Assembly: GCA_016192105.1 (NCBI GenBank)
Contig: JACPUV010000017.1
Location: 1 to 56,423, forward strand
From: Sphingobacteriales bacterium
GTDB taxonomy: Bacteria; Bacteroidota; Bacteroidia; Chitinophagales; Chitinophagaceae
Reading direction: 5' to 3'
DNA: 56,423 nt
Shown here piece after piece: positions 35,675-44,515 of this stretch (positions within the stretch are counted from its first letter, which is position 1; every line of letters starts with the position of its first letter). The position numbers and the translations under genes were made by a program. A model generated the notes under the pieces. It searched no databases and was not told the DNA's origin. It was given only the letters and a program-made list of their open reading frames with translations.

Positions 35675-36166
35675 TTATTCCAGTTCCACCAGCACCTGGT
35701 TTTTATCCACGGCCTGCCCCGGTGTAACGGCAATGCGTTTGATCACCGCGTTGCTCTGGATCAGGATGCTGTTCTCCATTTTCATGGCTTCCAGTATCAG
35801 GATGCGGTCGCCTTCTTTTACTTCCTGTCCTTCTTTTACGGCGATATCCAGCACAAGGCCTGGCATGGGAGCTTTGATCTCTTTAATATGTTTGGTGGAT
35901 GCCGTACTGAATCCCATGCTGTCGAGCATCTGGTCCAGCTCATCTTTGATCTCCAGTTCAAAACTCTCCCCCTCGATTTCCAGTTTCAGCTTTTTACCGG
36001 TGCTATCCGACTCCAGCAGCCGGGCATTGACGGAGCGGTTTTCACAGATGAGATTAAACTCCTCCCCGGACTTTTTTATAAAGTCTGCGGCGTCGATAGC
36101 TGCCTGGTCAAAAGAAAAGACAAAATCGTTTGCCTTAACCTTATAGGTTTTAATTGTTTCTGCCAT
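35675..36166 (-). CDS. Biotin carboxyl carrier protein
   Basis: 163 residues. The C-terminal 75 residues form a biotinyl domain with EAMKMEN, whose Lys carries the biotin, preceded by IKAPMPGLVLDIAVKEGQEV. The N-terminal part is a linker and contact region for the other two subunits. It is the first gene of the carboxylase operon. The carrier, biotin carboxylase and carboxyltransferase order is common in Bacteroidota. Confidence 0.92.
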   Translation of the reverse strand: MAETIKTYKVKANDFVFSFDQAAIDAADFIKKSGEEFNLICENRSVNARLLESDSTGKKLKLEIEGESFELEIKDELDQMLDSMGFSTASTKHIKEIKAPMPGLVLDIAVKEGQEVKEGDRILILEAMKMENSILIQSNAVIKRIAVTPGQAVDKNQVLVELE

Positions 36167-36550
36167 GTTGCAAGGGATTTACTTGTAAGTTACTCGATTC
36201 AGAAAAAATAGAAAGCCTTTTCATGATAGCCAACCCGGTGGCGGGTTATTTGAAGCGCCTGCCGGCAAAAGGCCGCAGGCATGGATACAATCAGTTTGCA
36301 AGGTTGGCGTTTACCGCCTGTTATTTGATGACTATACTCAATCCATAACCAAATTATAATCAGTTCATCTCCCGCTGAAAACCGGCCAAATCCGCTGAAA
36401 CTGAATAAAGAGTTCCTCTTTTCTGCCCGCTAACCAAAACGGCTGCCTTTTACATATGGTTTCCCCGTGCCAGAATAGCAGGAAACCCGGCCCGGCACGC
36501 TTTTAATGCAGGAAAAGCGTAACAATTTTTTTAATATAAAAATTAACAAC
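36167..36550. other. Intergenic region with a GC-rich hairpin
   Basis: About 380 bases between the divergent carrier and Hsp20 genes. At about 36261-36282 there is a hairpin GCCTG-C-CGGC / GCCG-CAGGC with a one-base bulge. No heat-shock inverted repeat (CIRCE) and no clear promoter box could be found. Confidence 0.4.
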
Positions 36551-36943
36551 ATGTACTACAATCAGTCATGTGCCGCAAAAGGCAACACACAGGGAAACAG
36601 GTCCCTGTTTATCCGTTCCATGCAACGGGCTGCTGTCAACATTTACAAAACAGGCAACAGCTATGAAATGCTCGTTTTCGCACCCGGTCGCATCCGGGAA
36701 CATTTTCATCTTGATGTGAACGGGAATGAGCTTTCGGTTTCCTACACCCCGCCGGAAGGATTTCCCCGGCCGGACTGGATCCTGCGGGAATACAGCCGCG
36801 GTGGATTTAAAAGGACCTTTACCCTGGATGATAGCATTGACAGCAGTGCCATCACGGCCAGGTACGCCGAGGGAGTGCTGCAGGTCAGCCTTCCCGTTAT
36901 TGCAGGTAAACAAGCGCTGAAGAAAGAGATCGTCATTCAGTAA
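36551..36943 (+). CDS. Hsp20-like small heat-shock protein
   Basis: 130 residues from ATG 36551 (MYYNQSCAAKGN). The alpha-crystallin core spans about 30-125: VNIYKTGNSYEMLVFAPGRI, LDVNGNELSVSY, then FKRTFTLDDSIDSSAITARY and AEGVLQVSLPV, ending with KKEIVIQ. The domain is compact and lacks a long tail. Such proteins hold unfolded proteins until other chaperones refold them. An in-frame extension upstream (to 36506) is not family-like. The stop lies only three bases from the convergent next gene. Confidence 0.85.
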   Translation: MYYNQSCAAKGNTQGNRSLFIRSMQRAAVNIYKTGNSYEMLVFAPGRIREHFHLDVNGNELSVSYTPPEGFPRPDWILREYSRGGFKRTFTLDDSIDSSAITARYAEGVLQVSLPVIAGKQALKKEIVIQ

Positions 36944-36946
36944 GGA

Positions 36947-37567
36947 TTATTCCGCAGGGCGGGCATCTCCGGGTGCCCGCTTTTGTTTTTGTTCCTGCCA
37001 TACCTGGAAAATACCGTGTACATTGGCCCTCCACCCGGGCAGCAGGTACACAAGGACGATCTCTTCGGTTAATTCCAGCATCGTGATTCCCGCTGCGATA
37101 TAGAAAAGAACGGGCAGGGGCTCCCCTATAAAAAAAGTAAGGATCAGGAAAATCCCCTGCAGCAGGGCTGCCGTTTTGGCCAGCCAGGTATGAAAATTGG
37201 ACATCTTCCGGTAACGGATCAGCGCATATCCCACCTGCAGTACAAACAACAGGGCCAGCAGGATCCAAATCCATAGCTGTTCTTTTACAAAAGCCGGGTG
37301 GATCATTACCAGCCCGGTAACAGCTACTGCCACTGTCAGGTCATCCCCGATGGAATCCAGTTTGGTTCCGGCAATACTGGTGACGTTGAATGTACGGGCG
37401 AGAAAGCCATCGATCAGGTCAGTAAAGAAACTGAGTGCGATCCCCCATTTAAAAAGTTCATACCGGCTGGTAAACAGGAGCCACAACAACAGCGGCACCG
37501 TGACGATCCGGTACAGGGTAATGCCGTTAATGACATAGAAAGCCCGCGTATGATGGACAGAAGTCAA
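36947..37567 (-). CDS. CDP-alcohol phosphatidyltransferase family protein
   Basis: 206 residues, about six helices. The active-site pattern D-x2-DG-x2-AR-x8-G-x3-D-x3-D is complete in DLIDGFLARTFNVTSI AGTKLDSIGDD. It joins a CDP-activated lipid to an alcohol, as in phosphatidylglycerol-phosphate, phosphatidylserine or cardiolipin synthesis; the alcohol cannot be told from sequence. The start is TTG 37567, because no ATG is available. The 3' end of the gene contains a terminator for the convergent hsp20 transcript. Confidence 0.85.
   Translation of the reverse strand: MTSVHHTRAFYVINGITLYRIVTVPLLLWLLFTSRYELFKWGIALSFFTDLIDGFLARTFNVTSIAGTKLDSIGDDLTVAVAVTGLVMIHPAFVKEQLWIWILLALLFVLQVGYALIRYRKMSNFHTWLAKTAALLQGIFLILTFFIGEPLPVLFYIAAGITMLELTEEIVLVYLLPGWRANVHGIFQVWQEQKQKRAPGDARPAE
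36959..36990 (+). terminator. Terminator of hsp20 lying inside the next gene
   Basis: GCGGGCA (36959-36965) and TGCCCGC (36974-36980) form a 7-bp stem followed by TTTTGTTTTT. It serves the plus-strand hsp20 transcript while lying within the last codons of the convergent minus-strand gene. Confidence 0.65.
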
Positions 37568-37591
37568 GGAAATACTATATAACGGTAATGA

Positions 37592-38239
37592 TTAAATGGA
37601 ATTTGTGAGTAACCGTCCTTCTTTCTCCAGTTCCTTCAATAAATGTATCACTTCCTCATCTTCCACCTGGGAAAAATCATCATAAAAATTGCCCACCCCG
37701 AAAAAATCAGGCGGGATATGGGGGCAGACGAATTCATCCACTTCCCGGCTGATCCTCCGGGCTGCTTCCGCGGATGCAACAGGAACCGCCACCACGATCT
37801 TTTCCGGTTCACCCCGGCGCAGCAGGCGGATCGTGGATAGAATGGTACGGCCGGTAGCGATCCCGTCGTCCACCACAATCACAATTTTGCCTTTTACCGG
37901 GGCCGGTTTTGTATGGCCCATAAATTTTTTATACCGTTCCTTCAGTAGTGCCCGGATCCGCAGTATTTCATCGCTGATATAATCCTCGGGCAGGTCACGG
38001 GTTTCTTCCACCAGGCTGTCTTCCAAGCTTACAGCGCCGATCGCAAATTCAGGATTGGCCGGGTGTCCGAGTTTCTTGGTCATCAGCAGATCCAGCGGAA
38101 TTTCCAGTGCATTAGAGAGGTAATACCCGATGGGCACCCCTCCCCTTGGCACTGCGAGTATCACCCCCTTCGCTTTTTTATAGTGCTGCAGAAGAGGTAA
38201 TAATTGTGCCGCCGCATCATATCGGTCCGTGAAATACAT
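37592..38239 (-). CDS. Phosphoribosyltransferase family protein
   Basis: 215 residues from ATG 38239 (MYFTDRYDAAAQL). It has the PRPP loop VIVVDDGIATGRTI and, early on, VILAVPRGGVPIGYYL and LMTKKLGHPANPEFAIGAV, the pattern of the soluble phosphoribosyltransferases commonly next to erythromycin-esterase-like and alpha/beta-hydrolase genes. The natural substrate is not known. It follows the hydrolase gene by about 30 bases; the pair is transcribed away from the esterase-like gene at 39114. Confidence 0.85.
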   Translation of the reverse strand: MYFTDRYDAAAQLLPLLQHYKKAKGVILAVPRGGVPIGYYLSNALEIPLDLLMTKKLGHPANPEFAIGAVSLEDSLVEETRDLPEDYISDEILRIRALLKERYKKFMGHTKPAPVKGKIVIVVDDGIATGRTILSTIRLLRRGEPEKIVVAVPVASAEAARRISREVDEFVCPHIPPDFFGVGNFYDDFSQVEDEEVIHLLKELEKEGRLLTNSI

Positions 38240-38268
38240 AATCAGTTTTTTATCCACCGGGTAAGGAC

Positions 38269-38910
38269 TCAGCCCATGTGTTTACGGAACCAGTTCACCG
38301 CCAGGCTGGCAACTTCCTGCAGTTTTCCCGGTTCCTCAAACAGGTGAGTGGCCCCTTCCACGATCAGCATTTCTTTTATCCCTGTCAGTTGTTCATAGGC
38401 CTGCCGGTTCAGCTCAATCACTTCATCATCAAGAGAACCGATAATAAGCTGTACCGGTGCTTTAACCAGGGGCAGGGACCGCAGGGCCAGGTCCGGCCTC
38501 CCTCCCCTTGATACGATTGCTTTTATAGCTTGTGGCAGCATAGATGCAGCACCCAGGGCGGATGCGGCTCCCGTACTGGCGCCGAAATAGCCAATCTGAA
38601 AATTTTTGAAGACCGGCTGCTCCATGACCCACTTCGTTACACCTGTAAGACGCTGGGTCAGCAGGGGAATATCAAAACGGGCACTGTGCGCCAGGTCCTC
38701 TTTGGGAGTAAGCAGGTCCACCAGCAAACTGGCGAACCCGTTATCATTCAGCACATCCGCCACATATTTGTTCCGCGGGCTGAAACGGCTGCTCCCACTG
38801 CCATGTGCAAAAATGACGATGCTGTCCACATGCTCCGGTAATACCAGTTGCCCCTCCAGTGTAACAGACCCCACCGGGATAAAAACAGTTTCGCCTATCA
38901 GCTTTTCCAT
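38269..38910 (-). CDS. Alpha/beta hydrolase, dienelactone-hydrolase type
   Basis: 213 residues. The nucleophile elbow is GYFGASTGAASAL (GxSxG), the oxyanion area IVIFAHGSGSSRFSPRN, the acid strand LIIGSLDDEVIEL and the catalytic His in VEGATHLFEEPG. Such proteins are soluble esterases. It and the phosphoribosyltransferase gene form a small operon that often goes with an erythromycin-esterase-like gene, here found divergently upstream. The biological substrate is unknown. Confidence 0.85.
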   Translation of the reverse strand: MEKLIGETVFIPVGSVTLEGQLVLPEHVDSIVIFAHGSGSSRFSPRNKYVADVLNDNGFASLLVDLLTPKEDLAHSARFDIPLLTQRLTGVTKWVMEQPVFKNFQIGYFGASTGAASALGAASMLPQAIKAIVSRGGRPDLALRSLPLVKAPVQLIIGSLDDEVIELNRQAYEQLTGIKEMLIVEGATHLFEEPGKLQEVASLAVNWFRKHMG

Positions 38911-39113
38911 AATTGTATAGTGCCGTTTCTTCTTCCTTCACAGGCTGTTCGCGCTTTTATTAAACAGTGACGGGAACAGCACCCGGGTTTACTTCAACTA
39001 AATGTACAATACCGTCAAACCCGGCGCCCGTGAGTTCACTCATACTTCTGAATGAATCTGGTCATATTCTTCAGGGGGTAAAATGTAGTTAATTACTACG
39101 TAAATCCCGGCAG

Positions 39114-40448
39114 ATGCGTATTTCACTCATCCATGAAAAAGGGGACAGCTATGAACTGACCTCCCTGTTCCGGGACAACGCTGTTGAACTGAACAATGCG
39201 AAAGACCTGGATCTCTTACTGGATGCTATCGGGAATGCCCGCTATGTATTGCTGGGTGAGGCTTCCCATGGCACACATGAATATTATACCTGGCGCTCGG
39301 TCATCAGCCGGAGACTGCTATTGGAAAAAGGATTCTCCTTTATCGCGGTGGAAGGCGACTGGCCCGATTGTTACCGGGTCAACCGCTATATAAAAGGATA
39401 CCCGGATGCGGGTCAGCATGCCAGGGAGGTATTGGCCGCCTTTAACCGCTGGCCTACCTGGATGTGGGCCAATTGGGAGATCGTGGCCCTGGCAGAATGG
39501 CTGCGTAAACACAATGATGGGCTGCCCGCCGGTAAACGGGCCGGTTTTTACGGACTGGATGTTTACAGTTTATGGGAAAGCCTGGAAGCGATCATCCGGT
39601 ACCTGGATAAGACGGATAAAAAAGCAAAGGAAACGGCATTGGAAGCCTGGCGTTGTTTTGAACCGTATTCCGGGGAAGAAGGGCAGGGATATGCCAGGGC
39701 TACAATGGATTCCTGGGTACCGGCCTCCTGTGAAACAGAAGTGGTGGCCCTGCTGACAGAGATCCGGAATAAAATGACTTTGTATAATACAGACCCCGAA
39801 GCGGTACTGAATGTGGAGCGCAATGCAATGACGGTAGTGAACGCTGAAAAATATTACCGGGCCATGGTAAAAGGGGGGCCCCGCAGCTGGAACATCCGGG
39901 ACCATCATATGGTGGACACCCTGCATAAACTGATGGATTTTCACGGCCCCTCCGCAAAAGCCATTGTATGGGAGCACAACACCCATATCGGCGATGCAAG
40001 GGCTACGGATATGCGGCTGGATGGGATGGTCAATGTTGGCCAGCTGCTGAACGAAATGCATGCGGAAGAGGGTGTCTTTGCCACTGGTTTCGGCTCTTAC
40101 CGGGGCACAGTGATCGCCGGCCGTTACTGGGATGATGTGATGCGCAAGATGACGGTCCCGCCGGCACAGGTAAACAGCTGGGAATACATGCTCCACCAGG
40201 CTGGTAAAAAAAACCGGTTGCTGCTGATGAATGAGCCGATGAAAAAAATACTGGGCGAAAAAGAGTTCGGGCACCGCGCCATCGGGGTGGTGTACAATCC
40301 GCAACGGGAAGGAGGGAACTATGTTCCGAGTATCATGTCCCTGCGGTATGACGCTTTTATTTATCTTGATGAAACAAGGGCTTTACTGCCCCTGCATATA
40401 GAACCGGACGGGAAACAGATGCCGGAAACCTATCCCTTTGGCATGTAA
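39114..40448 (+). CDS. Erythromycin esterase family protein
   Basis: 444 residues. Starting motif VLLGEASHGTHEYYTWRSVI, with the catalytic His and Glu residues of the family, then FIAVEGDWPDCYRVNRYIKG, and AIVWEHNTHIGDARATDM. Distant members open the lactone of macrolides (EreA/EreB); chromosomal members in this gene set with a phosphoribosyltransferase and an alpha/beta hydrolase are widespread and need not give resistance. There is no signal peptide. Start ATG 39114 lies just after a small inverted repeat (GTAGT-TAATT-ACTAC). Confidence 0.85.
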   Translation: MRISLIHEKGDSYELTSLFRDNAVELNNAKDLDLLLDAIGNARYVLLGEASHGTHEYYTWRSVISRRLLLEKGFSFIAVEGDWPDCYRVNRYIKGYPDAGQHAREVLAAFNRWPTWMWANWEIVALAEWLRKHNDGLPAGKRAGFYGLDVYSLWESLEAIIRYLDKTDKKAKETALEAWRCFEPYSGEEGQGYARATMDSWVPASCETEVVALLTEIRNKMTLYNTDPEAVLNVERNAMTVVNAEKYYRAMVKGGPRSWNIRDHHMVDTLHKLMDFHGPSAKAIVWEHNTHIGDARATDMRLDGMVNVGQLLNEMHAEEGVFATGFGSYRGTVIAGRYWDDVMRKMTVPPAQVNSWEYMLHQAGKKNRLLLMNEPMKKILGEKEFGHRAIGVVYNPQREGGNYVPSIMSLRYDAFIYLDETRALLPLHIEPDGKQMPETYPFGM

Positions 40449-40482
40449 ACAGCTTTCCCCGGAAATTGCTAATTTCACCGGT

Positions 40483-40572
40483 ATGCCTGTCAGCTATATT
40501 ATCTACGGTTCTGCCGGCTTACTGGTACTCACCCTGCTGGTCTATCTTTTTTCCCGGAAGAAAGAGGACTGA
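40483..40572 (+). CDS. 29-residue single-helix membrane peptide
   Basis: ATG 40483 opens a 29-codon frame: MPVSYIIYGSAGLLVLTLLV, then YLFSRKKED and stop. One membrane helix with positive residues on the C-terminal side. It follows the esterase-like gene by 34 bases and its stop abuts the stop of tcdA. The composition (helix, then RKK) is that of many real membrane peptides, but nothing else confirms it. Confidence 0.45.
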   Translation: MPVSYIIYGSAGLLVLTLLVYLFSRKKED

Positions 40573-41325
40573 TCATTTCTTTTTCTTCTTCCGGTGCGGG
40601 TGCATAAGGTCCCTGATCACCACGGAGGCCGCCACAGCCCCGAATACGGCGGGCAGGTAAGAGACAGTGCCATACGCCGATTTTTTATAATTCTTTCCGT
40701 CAGTAAGCATCAGGCTTTCCCTGATTGACTCTTCGGGGGAGAATACCACTTTGATCCCTTTCCGAATCCCGTAATGTCTCTTTAACTGCTTGCGCACCTG
40801 GTGGGCAAAGGGACAATTATAGGTTTCGGAAAGATCCACCACCTGCAAACGGGTGGGATCGAGTTTGCCTCCGGCACCCATACTGCTGACCAGGGGCAGC
40901 CCGCTTTCAACTGCCAGTTTGATAAACGTGATCTTGGGAGTAATGCTGTCGATCGCGTCAATGATATAGGAAGGACGGAGGCGGTTCAGTTGTTCCTCCA
41001 CCCTGGCCGGACTGATAAATTCCCGGATCACTTCCAATTCCAGTTCGGGATTGATCGCCTGCAGGCGCTCTGCCATGATCAGGGCTTTTGACTGCCCGTG
41101 ATTGGTTGCCAGTGCCGGCAGCTGGCGGTTGCGGTTGGTCGGATCCACCACATCCCCATCAATGATCGTCATTTTACCCACCCCGCTGCGGGCAATGAAT
41201 TCAGCCGCATAAGAACCCACGCCGCCGAGTCCCACCACCATCACATGCGCCTGCGCAAGCCGTTGCAGGGCCTCTTCGCCAATGAGCAATTTTGTCCGGG
41301 AAAGCCAGGTCAGATCTGTTGTCAT
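40573..41325 (-). CDS. tcdA: tRNA threonylcarbamoyladenosine dehydratase
   Basis: 250 residues of the ThiF/MoeB/E1-like fold: nucleotide loop VVGLGGVGSYAAEFIARSGV, then IIDGDVVDPTNRNRQLPAL, and the DAIDSITPKITFIK strand. TcdA cyclises t6A in tRNAs reading ANN codons, using ATP. A catalytic Cys lies in the TYNCPFAHQVRKQLKR segment. A short Lys-rich C-terminus follows (HPHRKKKKK). The start overlaps the stop of tatD-like upstream by four bases (ATGA). Confidence 0.9.
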   Translation of the reverse strand: MTTDLTWLSRTKLLIGEEALQRLAQAHVMVVGLGGVGSYAAEFIARSGVGKMTIIDGDVVDPTNRNRQLPALATNHGQSKALIMAERLQAINPELELEVIREFISPARVEEQLNRLRPSYIIDAIDSITPKITFIKLAVESGLPLVSSMGAGGKLDPTRLQVVDLSETYNCPFAHQVRKQLKRHYGIRKGIKVVFSPEESIRESLMLTDGKNYKKSAYGTVSYLPAVFGAVAASVVIRDLMHPHRKKKKK

Positions 41326-41975
41326 AGTTGTACGGCGGCGCCGAATACAGCTACCGCATTTTTTTGAATCTGCAAAACAAGGGAATTGTGATCAATTGAT
41401 AAAGCATTCGCCGCCCAATCATAAACAGTTTGTATGGAAAGCTCCTCATCGTCGGTTTCCAGGAAAAAATGGTCCGGGGCCACAGCGGCCAGCACCTGTT
41501 GCATCGCGGGCTTTTGCAGGGCTTTTCCCAATGAAATATAATAGCCCTTCCCGGTGATCCGTTTTGCCAGTGTTTCGTTTTTATTGAACCCGTGAAAAAT
41601 GACGGGAACCCTGTCCGGCAGCTGCTGCAGGGCGGACAGCAATTCCTCCCAGGCCCGTACGCAATGAATCACCAGGGGTTTCCCAATGGTATGGGCCCAT
41701 TGAACCTGGGCGGCAAACACGGTTTCCTGCAGGGGAAAAGGGGTCGCGCAGGCTTTATCCAGCCCGCATTCCCCAATGGCCAGCACCCCGGGAAGCCGGC
41801 TGACCCTGCGCAGCGTATCCATTTGTTTTTCCCAATGAAACGGGGAGATCTGCCAGGGATGGATACCGGCCGAATAACAGCCCGGCACCCTGATCTCAGC
41901 AGGGTTTTCCCCGAGGTTTTGCAGGGCCCATTCCCCTGTGGCGGGTGGCTGATGGGTATGTATATTGATAAACAA
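41322..41975 (-). CDS. TatD family hydrolase
   Basis: 217 residues, a small metal-dependent TIM-barrel hydrolase. Metal-binding positions seen: NIHTHQP at the start, IGECGLDKACA, LVIHCVRAWEELL, VIFHGFNKNE and FLETDDE near the end. TatD proteins act as deoxyribonucleases or on related substrates. The start is TTG 41975, as no ATG is open upstream. It is translationally coupled to tcdA. Confidence 0.85.
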   Translation of the reverse strand: MFINIHTHQPPATGEWALQNLGENPAEIRVPGCYSAGIHPWQISPFHWEKQMDTLRRVSRLPGVLAIGECGLDKACATPFPLQETVFAAQVQWAHTIGKPLVIHCVRAWEELLSALQQLPDRVPVIFHGFNKNETLAKRITGKGYYISLGKALQKPAMQQVLAAVAPDHFFLETDDEELSIQTVYDWAANALSIDHNSLVLQIQKNAVAVFGAAVQL

Positions 41976-42131
41976 AGTCCTTATTTCTCCTGCAATTTAC
42001 TGCACAGAATGAAGGGAAGAAAACGGCCAAAGCGGTTTTCATTGGGAAAAACCGGGTTTTCCTGTGGAAAAACAGTCATAAAAATATGGGCTGATTTTTT
42101 TCTCCCTGTGTAAATGAGTGGAGAAATCATC

Positions 42132-42139
42132 TATATTTG
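42132..42139 (+). promoter_or_regulatory. -7 promoter box of the SWIB gene
   Basis: TATATTTG, a full TAnnTTTG match, 44 bases before the ATG at 42184, giving a leader of roughly 40 bases. Confidence 0.5.
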
Positions 42140-42183
42140 ATACCGGTATATAGCATACCCATTAACATTCTAAATCTAAAAAC

Positions 42184-42570
42184 ATGGCAACAAAGAAAAA
42201 AGCAGCTAAGAAAGCCGCTGCTAAAAAACCCGCTAAGAAAGCCGCAGCTAAGAAACCCGCTGCCAAAAAACCCGCTAAGAAAGCCGCTGCCAAAAAACCG
42301 GCTAAGAAAAAATCTGCTCGTAAACCCAATGCAGCTTTCATGAAAGCCCTGACACCGAGTGCAGCATTAGCCGCTGTAGTTGGCGCCAAAGCATTGCCCC
42401 GTACAGAAGCAGTGAAAAAAATCTGGGCTTATATCAAAGCCAACAAACTGCAGGATGCCAAGAACAAACGCAACGTGAACACAGATGCCAAACTGAAATT
42501 AGTTTTCGGTAACAAAGCACAGGTATCTATGTTTGAGATCGCGAAGTTCCTGGGCAAACACCTGAGTTAA
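42184..42570 (+). CDS. SWIB domain protein with histone-H1-like Lys/Ala tail
   Basis: 128 residues. The first 45 are repeats of AAKK and AKKPAKK, as in bacterial histone-H1-like proteins, then a SWIB/MDM2 domain from about 52: LTPSAALAAVVGAKALPRTE, VKKIWAYIKANKLQDAKNKR and VSMFEIAKFLGKHLS. The tail should bind DNA without sequence preference; SWIB domains mediate protein contacts in chromatin. Such proteins are common in Chlamydia and Bacteroidota, where they are thought to act on the nucleoid. The repeat coding sequence is itself a DNA repeat (CCCGCTAAGAAAGCCGC and variants) and can vary in length among strains. It has its own promoter and terminator. Confidence 0.9.
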   Translation: MATKKKAAKKAAAKKPAKKAAAKKPAAKKPAKKAAAKKPAKKKSARKPNAAFMKALTPSAALAAVVGAKALPRTEAVKKIWAYIKANKLQDAKNKRNVNTDAKLKLVFGNKAQVSMFEIAKFLGKHLS

Positions 42571-42588
42571 CCTGATTTCAATTTATAC

Positions 42589-42622
42589 AAAGGCACCTGT
42601 CACTGACCGGTGCCTTTTTTTA
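42589..42622 (+). terminator. Rho-independent terminator of the SWIB gene
   Basis: AGGCACC (42591-42597) and GGTGCCT (42609-42615) form a stem with an 11-base loop, followed directly by a T-run. It stands 20 bases after the SWIB stop. Confidence 0.8.
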
Positions 42623-42638
42623 TTTCCCACCGGCCTTC

Positions 42639-43124
42639 CTATTGGAGCGCCTGCACATGGCCCCTGAAACTTATCGGGGAACGGCTGCTGAGTTCGACAT
42701 CCAGCGAGGCGGAACCATTCCCAAAAAATGTAAACCGCAATAAGGAAACTTCGTCCGTATCCTTTGTTCGCAGCGTTACCAGCCATCTTCCTTTTTTGTC
42801 TTTCTCTTTCGACAGTTCAAAAACCCGGGAAGTAAAATCAAGCGGGTTCCGGTTATTGTACGCGCCCGCCCCGGAATAGGCCCTGCCGAAATAAGGCAGG
42901 TAGGCCAGCAGTTTTTCCCCGGTAAACCTTACTTCATAACCTGCTTCCAGGCTCCGGCTGCGTCCGTATTGCGGATCCGCCTGGTCGGCAGTAAAGACCC
43001 ATTTGTCCCCGGCAATGGCCTGCACCAGCGCTTCATTTGTTCCGGTATTTTTAGTACCGGGTGAGCAACCCGGCAGCAGCAGGAATAAACCAATGACCAG
43101 GGTACATGAAAAATACTTTTTCAT
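42639..43124 (-). CDS. DUF4251-type lipoprotein
   Basis: 161 residues. Signal MKKYFSCTLVIGLFLLLPGC with lipobox LPGC. The mature domain, from AIAGDKWVFTADQADPQYGR through LAYLPYFGRAYSGAGAYNNR to the strand-rich end, follows the DUF4251 pattern: a first strand ending in FTA, the LPYFGRAY centre and a region with NPLDF. The family is found in Bacteroidota and has no known role. It lies alone, facing the SWIB gene. Confidence 0.8.
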   Translation of the reverse strand: MKKYFSCTLVIGLFLLLPGCSPGTKNTGTNEALVQAIAGDKWVFTADQADPQYGRSRSLEAGYEVRFTGEKLLAYLPYFGRAYSGAGAYNNRNPLDFTSRVFELSKEKDKKGRWLVTLRTKDTDEVSLLRFTFFGNGSASLDVELSSRSPISFRGHVQALQ

Positions 43125-43311
43125 ATTTGCTTGTTTTTAGGGTGAATCCTTCTGTCAGACCACTGATTCTCCCATAAAGTTAAACCAGCACCGGGTGCTG
43201 CGCACCGGCAATGACTGACTTTTATGAAGCGTTTAACTAACAACGGTCATAAACCCTTGCAAAAAGTTTTAATACCTTACTCCCGGGCGCAGTAAACCGG
43301 CCCCTGTAATT

Positions 43312-44334
43312 ATGGTTAACCCCGGCAGTTTTAACAACCAGATCAAACAGGTGATCATCCTTCTTCTCCTGGCGCTGATGGTCTTCCTGTCTGTCAGGGA
43401 ACTCTATGTTTTTTTTCCGGGTTTGCTGGGCGCCCTGACCCTGTATATACTCAGCCGCAATGGTTATTACCAGCTTGTGTACCACCACAAATGGAGGCGG
43501 GGATGGGCAGCAGGTTTATACCTGCTGATTTATTCCCTGCTGATGATCCTGCTGGTCTGGTTCACTTTTATCCTGGTGGAAAAGCAAATACGGCCTTATA
43601 TAAAAGATCCGGCCAGCACCCTGTCACAGGTAAAACTGGCATTGAACAACGCACAGGCAAAGACCGGTTTTACGTTTATTTCAGATGAATCACTGGAGGG
43701 GCTGCAGCAAAAAATATCCGATATCCTGCCCTCCCTGGTAAATGATACGGCCAACCTGATCACCAACCTGGCCGTCCTGCTGTTCTTTCTTTACTATATG
43801 CTGGTGCATGGAAAAGAGATCGAGTCCTATCTTTCGGGTATCCTGCCGCTGAAGCAAAAAAACATTGATGTGCTGGCAGCGGAAACCAAACGACTGGTGA
43901 AAGCCAGTGCCATTGGCATCCCGCTGATCTCCCTGATCCAGGGCCTTACCGCCGCCGTTGGTTACCTGATCTTCGGTGTACACAATGTGGTGCTCTGGGG
44001 ATTCCTGACCGGTGTATTCGCCTTCTTCCCGGTAGTAGGCACGATGATCGTTTGGGTACCCCTGGTCATTTTTATGTATGCCAATGGCGACAGCCTGAAT
44101 GCCACCGGCCTGCTGTTTTACAGTGTGATCGTTACGGGTAATGTGGATTATCTTTCGCGGATCACCCTGTTGAAAAAAATGGGACAGGTGCACCCGGTGG
44201 TAACCGTACTGGGCGTTATTGTCGGCCTGGGGCTGTTTGGATTTATCGGGCTGATCTTCGGGCCCCTGCTGGTCAACTATATCATCCTGCTGTTCCGCAT
44301 TTATTGCAATGAATTTCTCCCCGAAAAATCCTGA
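43312..44334 (+). CDS. AI-2E family transporter (TerC/YhhT-like permease)
   Basis: 340 residues with about eight helices arranged as in the AI-2 exporter-like superfamily: two N-terminal helices, a paired region (YLLIYSLLMILLVWFTFILV), a soluble stretch near 95-145, and the conserved GIPLISLIQGLTAAVGYLIF and GVFAFFPVVGTMIVWVP segments. Members export small molecules or act as sodium/proton carriers; substrate unclear. No operon partner. Confidence 0.85.
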   Translation: MVNPGSFNNQIKQVIILLLLALMVFLSVRELYVFFPGLLGALTLYILSRNGYYQLVYHHKWRRGWAAGLYLLIYSLLMILLVWFTFILVEKQIRPYIKDPASTLSQVKLALNNAQAKTGFTFISDESLEGLQQKISDILPSLVNDTANLITNLAVLLFFLYYMLVHGKEIESYLSGILPLKQKNIDVLAAETKRLVKASAIGIPLISLIQGLTAAVGYLIFGVHNVVLWGFLTGVFAFFPVVGTMIVWVPLVIFMYANGDSLNATGLLFYSVIVTGNVDYLSRITLLKKMGQVHPVVTVLGVIVGLGLFGFIGLIFGPLLVNYIILLFRIYCNEFLPEKS

Positions 44335-44515
44335 GTCTCCTCACCCTGCGAAGGCATATTGTATTTCTTAGCAGATTCGGCGATCCGCCCGCGGGATACC
44401 ACCCATGGCATTGGTTTGACCTGCTGGCCTGTGCAGAAAATGCGGAAGCCCCCTGGTGGTTCTGGTGAATGGATAAACCAGCCCTGTTGCTATCCCTTCC
44501 TAAGCCTGCCGGTAA

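Noticed and set aside
39114..40448. Macrolide resistance gene
   Set aside because: The family name refers to EreA/EreB, but chromosomal members in this gene set are widespread and resistance cannot be claimed from sequence.
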